Part shown: positions 14,066 through 21,259 of the stretch, piece by piece
How positions within the stretch are numbered: position 1 is the first letter of the stretch
Layout: every line of letters starts with the position of its first letter
Origin: VGBK01 sp964548475
Lineage (GTDB): Bacteria; Actinomycetota; Acidimicrobiia; Spongiisociales; UBA11373
Direction of reading: 5' to 3'
Length of the DNA stretch: 21,455 nucleotides
NCBI GenBank assembly: GCA_964548475.1
Contig: CAZJRF010000029.1
Coordinates: 1 to 21,455 of the forward strand
Position numbers and translations under genes: made by a program
The notes under the pieces: model-generated
What the model saw: the letters and a program-made list of their open reading frames with translations, nothing else
The model's database searches: none
What the model was told of the DNA's origin: nothing

Positions 14066-14383
14066 TCAGTTCAGAGCCAACACCCGCTTCAGCGCCTCAT
14101 CGACGAGCCGCATCGTGGCCGGGGAAAGCCCACCCCGGGACCGGCCCAACGCCGACTTGGGCGCCGGCGTGAGGTCGTCGCACATCACCCGGCCGGCGAC
14201 GGGCTCCCCGGCGGGCAGCTCCACAATGGTGTCACGCATCTCCTTTGGAGCGCTGGTGATGCGCACCACGTGCACGCAAGGCCAGCGTGAGCGGTTCCGG
14301 CCGTTGTTGGACACTATGAGGACCGGCTTTGGATCGGCTCCCGTCTCGAACGCGTAGTCCCACACGGTCCCGCGCAGGTGCAC
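14066..14383 (-). CDS. MazF/PemK-type mRNA endonuclease toxin
   Basis: A 105-residue protein with the MazF fold signature: RGTVWDY at 4-10, KPVLIVSNNGRN at 19-30, VVRITSAP at 39-46 (the TS includes the usual catalytic Thr/Ser position), a GRVMCDDL stretch in place of the common G-V--DQ-R, and LSPATMRLVDEAL at 86-98. Members cut RNA at short sequences and arrest growth. The loop arginine after strand 1 is replaced by the KP at 19-20 of KPVLIV, so activity should be tested. The GTG start lies 3 bp after the antitoxin stop, typical of a coupled toxin-antitoxin pair. Confidence 0.85.
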   Translation of the reverse strand: MHLRGTVWDYAFETGADPKPVLIVSNNGRNRSRWPCVHVVRITSAPKEMRDTIVELPAGEPVAGRVMCDDLTPAPKSALGRSRGGLSPATMRLVDEALKRVLALN

Positions 14384-14386
14384 TGC

Positions 14387-14680
14387 CTACTCCTGCGCCC
14401 AGAGGGCCGCCGACTGGCGACTCGCCGCGGCGTACCAGGCGACTGCCTCCTCGTCGACCTCGCCGGCATCAACCGCTCGGTCATAGGCCAGGCGAAGGCG
14501 CTCCTCCTCAACGGCCCGGTGACCCGCCAGGATCAGTGCCCTGATGGCGCTCGACTCTGAGTGCACGGCCACCTCGGGGACCAACGCGTCGAGGGCAGTA
14601 TGGGCCTCACTATCGGGGGTGGCGTACGTGCACACGAGAGCAGCCTCGTGTTCGAGTAGTCCAGTGGTGCGGCGTTTCAT
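14387..14680 (-). CDS. Antitoxin of the MazF-type pair
   Basis: A 97-residue protein directly upstream of the toxin. The middle (SESSAIRALILAGHRAVEEE) resembles a ribbon-helix-helix antitoxin segment, and the C-terminal acidic helix (YDRAVDAGEVDEEAVAWY) would wrap the toxin. The first ~40 residues are unusual for such antitoxins and include the phase 'TGLLEHEAALVCTYATPD'. I chose ATG at 14680 because a -10-like CACAAT stands seven bases before it, pointing to a leaderless message; further starts upstream overlap the promoter. Recognised mainly by context. Confidence 0.7.
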   Translation of the reverse strand: MKRRTTGLLEHEAALVCTYATPDSEAHTALDALVPEVAVHSESSAIRALILAGHRAVEEERLRLAYDRAVDAGEVDEEAVAWYAAASRQSAALWAQE

Positions 14681-14683
14681 GGA

Positions 14684-14716
14684 GCACATTGTGCAGCATC
14701 CTGTGGTGCGCTGCAA
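14684..14716 (-). promoter_or_regulatory. Promoter and palindromic operator of the toxin-antitoxin operon
   Basis: On the minus strand TTGCAG (14711-14716) and CACAAT (14688-14693) are spaced by 17 bases. The palindrome GCACA-T-TGTGC (14684-14694) lies across the -10 box, the expected place for autorepression by the antitoxin. The predicted start of transcription falls on or next to the ATG. Confidence 0.5.
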
Positions 14717-14872
14717 GAGGAACGGACAGACCGATCATGCCCTCGAAGGGGCCCACAGCCTCCTCCTGGAAGCCGCCGATCGTCGCCTGGCGGGCGCGAC
14801 CGGGATCCGCTGCCCCATGATGGTGGCGGGGCGGGAAGGCCCCTGAGGGAACTCGCCCTCCCTCCCCCCGGC

Positions 14873-15724
14873 TCAGATGTCGGCGTCGAAGGTATCGCAG
14901 ACCAGGGGATCGCCGGTGTCCAGACCCACCCGGAACCAGGTCTGCCGCTGCACCGAGGTGCCGTAGGTGAAGCTGTCCGGGTTCGCGTAGCCCTGCATCT
15001 GCTCCTGGATCCGGTCGTCGCCCACCACCGAGGCGCCGTCGAGCGCCTGGGAGATCTGCTCGCCGGTGAGCGGCTCCAGGTAGCCGGTCTCCACCGCGTG
15101 GCTGGCCCACACCCCGGCATAGCAGTCGGCCTGGAGCTCGGTGCGCACCGCCGTGCTCTCGGCGCCGGAGCCGCCGCCCGCCTGCAGGTCGCCCAGCAGG
15201 TTCTGGACGTGGTGGCCGTACTCGTGGGCGATGATGTAGCCCTCGGCGAACTCGCCGCCCTTGGCCCCGAAGTCGCTTTGCAGAGTTTCGAAGAACCCCA
15301 GGTCGATGTAGATGCCCCCGTCACCGGGGCAGTAGAAGGGGCCCACCCGGCTGTCGGCATACCCGCAGGCCGTCTGAATACCTTCGGTGAAGAAGGTGGT
15401 CGGCGCCAGCTGGTAGCCCTGGACGACGCTCCCCCAGTAGGCCTGGACGCTGTTGACGTAGCCGATGATCCGACAGTCGTCGCGCTCGGCGGCGTCGGCC
15501 CCCGTCCGGCACTCGTCGCTGAGGTCGTTCTCCTGGCCGGCGCCCACCTGCTCCCCGCCGAGGGATCCCATCAGCTGCGAGGGGTTGCCCCCCATGAGCA
15601 GAACCACAACGAGGGCCACGATGCCGGCCAGTCCCCCACCGAGGGCCACCCCCTTGCCCGGGCTCACCCCCCGGCGGTCGCGCACCTGGCTGGTGTCGAG
15701 ACGAGCACCCCTTCTGATAGTCAT
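14873..15724 (-). CDS. ypfJ: YpfJ-type neutral zinc metallopeptidase
   Basis: A 283-residue protein starting at ATG 15724, six bases after GAGGAG. A cytoplasmic basic N-terminus (about 1-25) leads into one membrane helix (~27-45, VALGGGLAGIVALVVVLLMG), leaving the catalytic domain outside. The zinc site is HEYGHH (H167, E168, H171), with E196 in RTELQADCYAG as the probable third ligand. Cysteines at 72, 84, 120, 132 and 201 could form disulfides. The family (COG2321) is widespread and of unknown substrate. The frame extends upstream to 15889 but the extension is low-complexity and lacks a ribosome site. Confidence 0.92.
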   Translation of the reverse strand: MTIRRGARLDTSQVRDRRGVSPGKGVALGGGLAGIVALVVVLLMGGNPSQLMGSLGGEQVGAGQENDLSDECRTGADAAERDDCRIIGYVNSVQAYWGSVVQGYQLAPTTFFTEGIQTACGYADSRVGPFYCPGDGGIYIDLGFFETLQSDFGAKGGEFAEGYIIAHEYGHHVQNLLGDLQAGGGSGAESTAVRTELQADCYAGVWASHAVETGYLEPLTGEQISQALDGASVVGDDRIQEQMQGYANPDSFTYGTSVQRQTWFRVGLDTGDPLVCDTFDADI

Positions 15725-15825
15725 CGTCTGCTCCTCATCGACGGCGGCCCACGCCGTTCCGGGGCCGCTTCCACCCGACCTGCCGCAATGCTGGGTGCGG
15801 GCGGCGGGAGCGGCGGCCCCGGGGC

Positions 15826-15930
15826 TCACCCCTCTTCCCGGTCGATGACCTGCTGCTGCCGGCACGGCCGGGCCCGGCCGGCGATCCATTGCCGGGCCTC
15901 CTGCCTAGCCTCCTCAAGCGGGCGCGTCAC
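15826..15930 (-). CDS. Candidate 34-residue small protein, coupled to the frame before it
   Basis: A GTG start at 15930 overlaps the TGA of the preceding small frame as GTGA. The product is charged and helical (TRPLEEARQEARQWIAG, then RQQQVIDREEG). About nine in ten third codon positions are G or C, like the flanking genes, which supports coding. No family recognised. An alternative is that this and the preceding frame are one 60-odd residue gene split by a frameshift. Together the two small frames occupy the 347-bp interval between rskA and ypfJ; I see nothing else in it. Confidence 0.35.
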   Translation of the reverse strand: MTRPLEEARQEARQWIAGRARPCRQQQVIDREEG

Positions 15931-16016
15931 CTCGCCGACGGGGGATCGGATTCACACTGATCGGCCGAGGCCACCGCCAACGCCGCCACCCGGATGGCCT
16001 CCGTCTCCACGCTCAT
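15927..16016 (-). CDS. Candidate 29-residue small protein downstream of rskA
   Basis: ATG at 16016 follows a strong GGAGG (16021-16025) with four bases between; another in-frame ATG lies at 16028. The product begins MSVETEAIRVAALAVASADQ and ends in DPPSAR before TGA. The first half has strongly GC-rich third positions, the second half less so. It starts 55 bp after the rskA stop on the same strand and may be co-transcribed. No family recognised. Confidence 0.35.
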   Translation of the reverse strand: MSVETEAIRVAALAVASADQCESDPPSAR

Positions 16017-16036
16017 CTCCCCTCCCATGCGCGCGG

Positions 16037-16063
16037 CCCGTCACCACGGGTCACCGGGCCCGG
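16037..16063 (-). terminator. Hairpins just after rskA
   Basis: CCCGT-CACC-ACGGG (16037-16050) and the perfect palindrome CCGGGCCCGG (16054-16063) lie between rskA and the first small frame. They could slow or end the sigK-rskA transcript; no T-run is present. Confidence 0.3.
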
Positions 16064-16071
16064 CCGCCGCT

Positions 16072-16779
16072 TCAACCGCCGAGCAGGCCGGCCGCCACCG
16101 GTTCCTGCTCGGAGGAGACCACCCCGCCGACCACCTCGACCGTGAGAGCGAACCCGGCCACCTCCCCCACCACGTGGAAGGCGGCCACTTCCGGAGCAGG
16201 CCCGAGCACCCCGGCCGAGATGACCCGCTCCCCCACGATGACCCACAGCTGATAGGTCCGCCAGGCGGGAAGGGCCGGGGCGTCCGGGGCCAGCAGGTAG
16301 CCGGTCCCGTCGGCGGTGAGAACCACTTCCACCGGCACCTCCCCTTCCAGGGAGACCACCCGGGCCCCCGGCTGCCGTCGGGCATCCTCGGCCGCGACGA
16401 CCAAGGGGCTGTCGCGGAAGCGGCCGATCTCGCCCACTTGCCGGGCCACGACCACCGCCAGAGCCACCATCGACGCAACCGAGACGGCGGCCACCATCGC
16501 CATGAACCGGTGGCGCCACCACGAGGAGCCCGCCGCCCGTGAGGCCGACTGAAGCCGGGTGGCCGCATCGATCTTCCTCCACAGACCCGCCGGGGCCCGT
16601 TCGGCGGGATCGACCAGGCCCTCGGCCAGGGCCGCCGCCACCGCCAGGTCCAGCCGAGAGCGCTCCGCCAACAACGGGTCGCCGGCCAGGGCCGCCTGGA
16701 CGCGCCGTGATTCCTCGAGGCTCAGCGCATCGAGGGCGTAGGCGCCGAGGAGGCTCTCAGCGTCGCCGCGGGCGGTCAT
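16072..16779 (-). CDS. rskA: Anti-sigma-K factor RskA-like membrane protein
   Basis: A 235-residue protein. Residues 1-80 form the cytoplasmic sigma-binding region (ESLLGAYALDALSLEESRRV), without an HxxxCxxC zinc motif, as is usual for RskA. One membrane helix lies at ~92-113 (FMAMVAAVSVASMVALAVVV). Residues ~130-230 are the extracytoplasmic RskA domain with PAWRTYQLWVIVG (171-183) and FALTVEVVGGV. Its ATG overlaps the sigK stop by four bases (ATGA), the standard coupled arrangement that keeps sigma and anti-sigma in balance. In mycobacteria the RskA protein holds SigK inactive until proteolysis; the same role is inferred here. Confidence 0.88.
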   Translation of the reverse strand: MTARGDAESLLGAYALDALSLEESRRVQAALAGDPLLAERSRLDLAVAAALAEGLVDPAERAPAGLWRKIDAATRLQSASRAAGSSWWRHRFMAMVAAVSVASMVALAVVVARQVGEIGRFRDSPLVVAAEDARRQPGARVVSLEGEVPVEVVLTADGTGYLLAPDAPALPAWRTYQLWVIVGERVISAGVLGPAPEVAAFHVVGEVAGFALTVEVVGGVVSSEQEPVAAGLLGG

Positions 16780-17330
16780 GTCACTCCTTCTTGCAGCAGG
16801 GGCCCGCGTAGGTGCTCCAGGCCCCGCCGTATACGGCTCTTCACCGTCCCCTCGGGCTGGCCCAGGCGGCGGGCTACCTCCTGGTAGGTCAACCCGCCGT
16901 AAAAGGCGAGCACCACCGCTTCCCGCTCTTCGCCGGGCAGTTTCTGCAGGGCGGCGCGGACCCGGTCCGAGCGGACCGAGGCCCATACCTCTTGTTCGGG
17001 GCCGGGGACCTCTTTGGATGACTGCGCCTGGTCCCGTTCTTCCCGCGCTCGCCGGGCAATCTCGGTGCGCAAGAGATCGACCGCCCGGCCGTGAGTGTCA
17101 CGCAGCAGGAACGCTCTCAGCGGGGCTCGCTGCGGGTCGAAGCGGCCCGGGTCGCGCCACAAGCGGACGAACACCTCCTGGGCGACCTCTTCGGCCAGAG
17201 CGGGGCTGCGCAGTACCCGCCGGGCCAATCCGAGCACCGCCCCCCCGTGGCGCCGGTAGACGGTCTCCAGCGCCGCATGGTCACCGGCGGCGACCGCCGC
17301 GGCCAGGGCCTCATCAGTGAGGTCGGCCAT
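16776..17330 (-). CDS. sigK: ECF RNA polymerase sigma factor, SigK-like
   Basis: A 184-residue ECF sigma factor. Region 2 spans ~22-89 (YRRHGGAVLGLARRVL, AEEVAQEVFVRLWRDPGRFD, FLLRDTHGRAVDLLR), where the last segment contacts the -10 box. Region 4 spans ~123-176 (LPGEEREAVVLAFYGGLTYQ, EVARRLGQPEGTVKSRIRRG), the helix-turn-helix for the -35 box. I chose ATG at 17330; a GTG at 17348 would add six residues. The RskA-type partner and CCGAAT boxes in the divergent spacer support the SigK label over SigL or generic ECF types. It probably drives its own operon and the surface genes on the other strand. Confidence 0.88.
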   Translation of the reverse strand: MADLTDEALAAAVAAGDHAALETVYRRHGGAVLGLARRVLRSPALAEEVAQEVFVRLWRDPGRFDPQRAPLRAFLLRDTHGRAVDLLRTEIARRAREERDQAQSSKEVPGPEQEVWASVRSDRVRAALQKLPGEEREAVVLAFYGGLTYQEVARRLGQPEGTVKSRIRRGLEHLRGPLLQEGVT

Positions 17331-17370
17331 GGGCGGCAGTAATAGCACAGCGGGACTTAGGAGGAAACCG

Positions 17371-17398
17371 GCATCCGGCTAACGCCCGGCTCCGAATA
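17371..17398 (+). promoter_or_regulatory. SigK-type promoter for the DUF4397-sortase operon
   Basis: GCATCC (17371-17376) and CCGAATA (17392-17398) lie 15 bases apart. From memory the mycobacterial SigK consensus is CCATCC, 16-17 bases, CCGAATR, so five of six -35 bases and all -10 bases agree, with a spacer one base short. Transcription would start near 17405, 33 bases before the ATG, leaving room for AAGGAG at 17425-17430. Confidence 0.6.
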
Positions 17399-17414
17399 CC
17401 CGACGTAATGTCCG

Positions 17415-17441
17415 CATTCGGAAAAAGGAGCAAGAGAATGC
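17415..17441 (-). promoter_or_regulatory. Possible autoregulatory SigK-type promoter facing sigK
   Basis: On the minus strand GCATTC (17436-17441) is followed after 14 bases by CCGAATG (17415-17421). The -10 fits CCGAATR, the -35 only 4 of 6. It would overlap the plus-strand promoter head-on. CCGAAT/ATTCGG also form an inverted repeat with 18 bases between. Confidence 0.35.
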
Positions 17442-18247
17442 GCAAGCTGACTCTGGGCCTGGCCATCGTGGCCGTCGTGGCCCTCATCGCCCTCCCCGCT
17501 TCGGCGGAAGAAGGCGCCCAGGTTTCCGTGATTCACGGCATCCCCGGGCTTACCGTCGATGTCTTCGTCAACGGCGACCTGACCCTCGAGGGCTTCGAGC
17601 CCGGCGAGGTGGCGGGCCCGCTGGCCCTGCCGGCCGGCGACTATGAGCTGGCCATCTCCCCCATGGGGGCGGGGATCGAGGGCGCAGTCCTCACCGGCAC
17701 CGCCTCGGTGACCGACGGCCTGAACGCCTCGATCGTGGCCTACCTGAGTGAGATGGGCGAGCCCGGCATCGCCATCTTCGTGAACGACACCTCGGCCATC
17801 GCGGCCGGCGAGTCCCGTCTGATCGTGCGGCACACCGCGGCCGCCCCGGCCGTCGACATCCTGCTGGCGGACGGCACGCCGCTGTTCCAGGGCGTAGTCA
17901 ACTTCGCCAGCGGCGAGCTCAACCAGGGCCAGCTGGACGTCCCGGCCGGCGCCTACGACGTGCGGATCGCCCCGGCGGGCGCCGGCGTTGAGGCGGCGGT
18001 GTTCTCCATCGACGGAGTGGAGCTGCCCGAGGGCACGGCCCGCATCGTCTACGCCACCGGCAGCCTCGCCGACGGTTCCTTCGGCCTCGTGGTCCAGGAC
18101 ATCGCCGGTCTGGGGGAGACCCCGGGTGAGGTTCCCACCGGAGACCTGAGCTCCAGCGGCCTGCCGCTGTGGTTCTTCCTTGCCGCCGGGCTGGGCCTGG
18201 TGGCCCTGGCCGGCGCCCCGATGCTGGCGACCCGCCGCAGCCGGTGA
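17438..18247 (+). CDS. Secreted DUF4397 surface protein with C-terminal anchor
   Basis: A 269-residue protein starting at ATG 17438, seven bases after AAGGAG; an ATG at 17408 is too close to the promoter. A signal peptide (1-23, cleavage near PASA-EE) precedes two tandem DUF4397-type beta domains at ~28-120 (VSVIHGIPGLTVDVFVNGD) and ~126-222 (LIVRHTAAAPAVDILLADG). Both repeats carry a PAG-YD/YE-hhI/hRI-P-GAG block. The end is GLPLWFFLAAGLGLVALAG plus the tail RRSR, like a sorting signal but with VPTGD instead of LPxTG. It is probably displayed on the cell surface and may be linked by the sortase encoded next to it, whose start overlaps this stop (GTGA). Confidence 0.85.
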   Translation: MRKLTLGLAIVAVVALIALPASAEEGAQVSVIHGIPGLTVDVFVNGDLTLEGFEPGEVAGPLALPAGDYELAISPMGAGIEGAVLTGTASVTDGLNASIVAYLSEMGEPGIAIFVNDTSAIAAGESRLIVRHTAAAPAVDILLADGTPLFQGVVNFASGELNQGQLDVPAGAYDVRIAPAGAGVEAAVFSIDGVELPEGTARIVYATGSLADGSFGLVVQDIAGLGETPGEVPTGDLSSSGLPLWFFLAAGLGLVALAGAPMLATRRSR

Positions 18248-19077
18248 ACCAAGCAGTACGAGACACGGGTTCGGGGAAGCCGCTCCGGCGGCTTCCCCGC
18301 CCGCGTCTGCTGACTGCCGCGCTGGGGATCGCCGGGGTGGCGGTGATCGTCGCCGGCTTCTTCCTCCAGAGTTCCACCCCCTTCGTCGACCCCTCGCCGC
18401 CGGAGGGGTACGGCACAGCCGTCGGCCCCGTCCAGGAACCACCTTCCACCCCACCCGGCCAGGACCCGTCCGAAGAAGGCGACACGGACGCCCCTCCGGT
18501 GGAGACGCCCACCACCACCCAGGTACCGGAGCCGACCACTCCCCTTCCCACGGTGCCGGTATCGTCGGGTCACCCGGAGGATCTGCCCGCCCAGCAGCCG
18601 GTGGAGCCGGTGCGGCTGGTGATCCCCGCCCTGGGCATCGACGCCCCCATCCGGCCGGTGGGGGTCAGGAACGGGGAGATGGAGGTGCCGCCCACCGCCG
18701 ACCTGGTCGCCTGGTACCGCTTCGGGCCCACCCCGGGCGCAGAGGGCTCAGCGGTGCTCGCCGCCCACGTCTCCTGGGGGGGCGAACTGGGGGTCTTCTA
18801 CCGCCTGCGCGACCTGCCGCCGGGGGCCATGATCGAGGTGGTGTTCGCCGACGGCTCGGCCCGACGGTTCCGCTCGGTGGCACTGGACGCCTACGACAAG
18901 AGCGACCTGCCGGTGCAGCAGATCTTCGCCCGTGAGGGAGACCCCGTCCTGACCCTGGTTACCTGCGGCGGCGCCTTCAACGAGTCGCTGCGCCACTTCG
19001 AGCAGAACATCGTGGCCTACGCCGTGCCGATCGAAGGACCGGAGGGGCCGGCGCCCGGCGTCGGCAGCCCCTCTTAG
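18244..19077 (+). CDS. Class F-type sortase
   Basis: A 277-residue membrane-anchored transpeptidase. GTG at 18244 overlaps the previous stop, so translation is coupled. One membrane helix lies at ~22-41, then a long Pro/Thr/Glu-rich spacer (~45-120) as a wall-spanning stalk, then the sortase domain (~123-262). The catalytic triad is H175 (LAAHVSW), C241 (TLVTCGGAF) and R250 (SLRHFEQN). The LVIPALGIDAPI, WYRFGPTPG and YRLRDLPPG segments match actinobacterial class F sortases. Sortases of this class join surface proteins to the wall or process them; the substrate is presumably the DUF4397 protein, inferred from position. Confidence 0.9.
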   Translation: MNQAVRDTGSGKPLRRLPRPRLLTAALGIAGVAVIVAGFFLQSSTPFVDPSPPEGYGTAVGPVQEPPSTPPGQDPSEEGDTDAPPVETPTTTQVPEPTTPLPTVPVSSGHPEDLPAQQPVEPVRLVIPALGIDAPIRPVGVRNGEMEVPPTADLVAWYRFGPTPGAEGSAVLAAHVSWGGELGVFYRLRDLPPGAMIEVVFADGSARRFRSVALDAYDKSDLPVQQIFAREGDPVLTLVTCGGAFNESLRHFEQNIVAYAVPIEGPEGPAPGVGSPS

Positions 19078-19108
19078 CGCCGCAGCCCGCCGTCCTCCCG
19101 GCACTTGC

Positions 19109-20086
19109 TCAGCCGGCGATGTTGACCACCAATCGGCCCCGGGTGCGCCCGGCCAGTTGCTCCGGCGCCGCGGCGATGACTTCCTCCAGGCCGACCTCCG
19201 AGGTCATCAAGTCCAGGTGAACCGGGTTGATCTCGCGGGCGAGCCGTTCCCAGGCCGCCAGGCGCCGGGGACGGGGGCAGTAGACGCTGTCCACCCCGGC
19301 CAGTGTGACTCCTCGCAGGATGAAGGGGAGTACGGTCCCCGGCAGGTCGGCGCCCTGGGCCAGGCCGCAGGCGGCCACCACCCCATCGCGCCGGGTGGTG
19401 GCGCAGGCGTTGACCAGGGTGTGGCTGCCCACCGAGTCGACCACTCCCGCCCACCGCTCCTTGCCCAGGGGACGGCCCGGCCCCGAGAGCTCGCTCCGGT
19501 CGATGATCTCCGCCGCCCCCAGCTCCTGCAGGTAGCCGGCGTGCTCCGGACGGCCGGTGGAGGCGACCACCCGGTAGTCGCGGCCGGCCAGGATCGAGAC
19601 CGCCACGCCGCCCACCCCGCCGGCCGCCCCCGTCACCAGGATCTCCCCGGCGTCGGGGCCAATGCCCAGTTCCTCCAGGCGCAGGACGCAGAGCATGGCG
19701 GTGTAGCCGGCGGTGCCCAGGGCCATGGCCTGACGGGTGGTGAGACCGGCGGGGAGGGGGATCAGCCACTCGGAGCGAAGCCGGGCCTTCTCGGCAAATC
19801 CGCCCCAGTGCGTCTCTCCTACCCCCCAGCCGTTGAGGACCACCCGGTCGCCGGGGGCGTACCCGGGTGAGCCACCGGCCTCCACCACCCCGGCCAGGTC
19901 GATGCCGGGCACCATGGGGAAGGACCGCACCACCGGGGACGCCCCGGTGATGGCCAGGCTGTCCTTGTAGTTGAGGGTCGAGTACTCGACGCGCACGGTG
20001 ACGTCGCCTTCCGGGAGCTCGGCCCCGGAAAGGTCGGTCATTTCTGCCCGGTAGCCGTCGTCCCTGGTGACCAGAATCGCTCTCAT
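19109..20086 (-). CDS. acuI: Acrylyl-CoA reductase (NADPH), AcuI/YhdH family
   Basis: A 325-residue medium-chain reductase of the length of E. coli YhdH (324). ATG at 20086 follows AGGAGGG by about six bases. Family marks are EYSTLNYKDSLAITG at 34-48, VPGIDLAGVV at 59-68, NGWGVGETHWGGFAEKAR at 85-102 and the NADPH loop VTGAAGGVGGVAV at 151-163. Zinc-binding residues are absent, as expected for this branch. It reduces acryloyl-CoA to propionyl-CoA, removing a toxic intermediate of propionate or DMSP metabolism. It stands alone, convergent with the sortase gene 31 bp away. Confidence 0.92.
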   Translation of the reverse strand: MRAILVTRDDGYRAEMTDLSGAELPEGDVTVRVEYSTLNYKDSLAITGASPVVRSFPMVPGIDLAGVVEAGGSPGYAPGDRVVLNGWGVGETHWGGFAEKARLRSEWLIPLPAGLTTRQAMALGTAGYTAMLCVLRLEELGIGPDAGEILVTGAAGGVGGVAVSILAGRDYRVVASTGRPEHAGYLQELGAAEIIDRSELSGPGRPLGKERWAGVVDSVGSHTLVNACATTRRDGVVAACGLAQGADLPGTVLPFILRGVTLAGVDSVYCPRPRRLAAWERLAREINPVHLDLMTSEVGLEEVIAAAPEQLAGRTRGRLVVNIAG

Positions 20087-20103
20087 CAGCAGCCCTCCTG
20101 CCT

Positions 20104-20126
20104 CGACCCTGCGCGCGAGAGGGTCG
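20104..20126 (-). promoter_or_regulatory. Hairpin in the acuI leader
   Basis: CGACCCT (20104-20110) and AGGGTCG (20120-20126) form a perfect 7-bp stem, 17 bases upstream of the acuI start and just before its ribosome site. It may stabilise the message or act as a protein site. Confidence 0.3.
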
Positions 20127-20431
20127 CCCGCCTCCTGCACGGCACCGCCCGCGCGACGACATGCGATGCCGCCCGATCCTTCCGCCCCGGCAGCCCGGTT
20201 TCTTCGGCCGCCGGTGCCAGGATGCTAAGCCGCCCGCCTACCCTCCTCTCTTCCCACCCCCTGCTCATCAGAAGGCCGAGTTGCGCCTCAGGAGACACAC
20301 CCACCCGTTTCCCGCGCGGCGTGCGACACGGCACCGGGAAGCCGAGCGGATTCCAACGACCAAGGACCAACCTCCTCCCCACCCCGCCGGCCACCCGGCC
20401 CGCGACCGGATGGCTCGGCTCACCGCGCGGC
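20127..20431. other. Spacer between acuI and the TPR-like gene; no gene seen
   Basis: This stretch of about 300 bp has no frame with a ribosome site or convincing composition. It should hold the acuI promoter (minus strand). TTAGCATCCT, read on the minus strand near 20220-20229, contains a TANNNT box without a matching -35. No tRNA-like fold or repeat is evident. Confidence 0.4.
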
Positions 20432-21259
20432 TCACCCGCCCAGTGCCTCCAGGCGCTGTCGAATCCCGGGCAGCGAGTCGTTCTCGGCCAGGATCAGCTT
20501 CAGGTCTCTCCTGGCCGCGATCAGGTTGCCTGCCGCCTGATGCGTCCGAGACCGCTCCGACCACACCGAGAACCGAATCGCCGGCAAGCGCTGCTCCGAC
20601 TTGAGGGCTTCCCGAAACGCCTCGAAGGCGGCTCCATGCATGTCCAGCTCCCGCAGCGCCATCCCCCGGTAGGCGCACAGGAACGCCCCGTAGTTGTACT
20701 TGTTCACGACGCCGTCCGTGAGATCGACGATGGCCTGAAAGTCGCCCAATTGGGCGAGTTGATCGGCCAGCACCAGGCGGACCACGTCCCTGTTCAAGAA
20801 CTCCGGCTCCACCCCGCGCGCGACCTCGACGGCCCGGGGGAGATCACCGATGCCTTCCAAGGCCAAAGAGAGCGCCAGCCTCAGGGTGCGGGCGGAGAGG
20901 TCGAGGCTCTCCCTGAACAGCACCTCGACACCCAGGCGCTCGTAGATGAGCCCCAGCTGGAAGTCGACCGAGGCGAAGTGCCTGCCCAGGAAACCCTGAC
21001 CCCAGCTCTCGCCTCGCGCCCAGGGCTTCGTGACGGCACCGGCCAGGTGGTGCGCGGCCTGGCTGTCGTCGGACCCCAGGTACAGGAGACCGGCCAACGC
21101 CTCGGCCAGTTGCCGGAGGCTCTGGTGCTGGGTTCCGCGCTCCACCGCCGCCGCGTCGAGAGCGGAGAGAGCCGCCACCATCTCGCTCTCTGCCCTCGAG
21201 GAGAACAGCCGCGATCGCTTCACCTCCCCGAGCAGAAACCCGGGTTGGGCACGTGGCAC
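20432..21259 (-). CDS. TPR-like helical repeat protein of unknown function
   Basis: A 275-residue, all-helical cytoplasmic protein. GGAGG at 21264-21268 precedes two GTG codons (21262, 21259); the second has the better spacing. A third GTG at 21223 is also possible. The sequence shows degenerate helix-turn-helix repeats of about 34 residues, such as LADQLAQLGDFQAIVDLTDG, YRGMALRELDMHGAAFEAF and ERSRTHQAAGNLIAARRDLK, ending in ILAENDSLPGIRQRLEALGG. These resemble tetratricopeptide repeats, which bind peptides or partner proteins. No other domain, signal peptide or membrane helix is seen. The frame reaches 21394 upstream but that part is Pro/Arg-rich and unlikely. Confidence 0.7.
   Translation of the reverse strand: MPRAQPGFLLGEVKRSRLFSSRAESEMVAALSALDAAAVERGTQHQSLRQLAEALAGLLYLGSDDSQAAHHLAGAVTKPWARGESWGQGFLGRHFASVDFQLGLIYERLGVEVLFRESLDLSARTLRLALSLALEGIGDLPRAVEVARGVEPEFLNRDVVRLVLADQLAQLGDFQAIVDLTDGVVNKYNYGAFLCAYRGMALRELDMHGAAFEAFREALKSEQRLPAIRFSVWSERSRTHQAAGNLIAARRDLKLILAENDSLPGIRQRLEALGG

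Noticed and set aside
15725..15889. N-terminal extension of the YpfJ-like peptidase
   Set aside because: Low-complexity, no ribosome site, and it would place the membrane helix too far from the N-terminus for this family.
20086..20394. 102-codon minus-strand frame upstream of acuI
   Set aside because: No ribosome site and no domain; composition is unlike the neighbouring genes.
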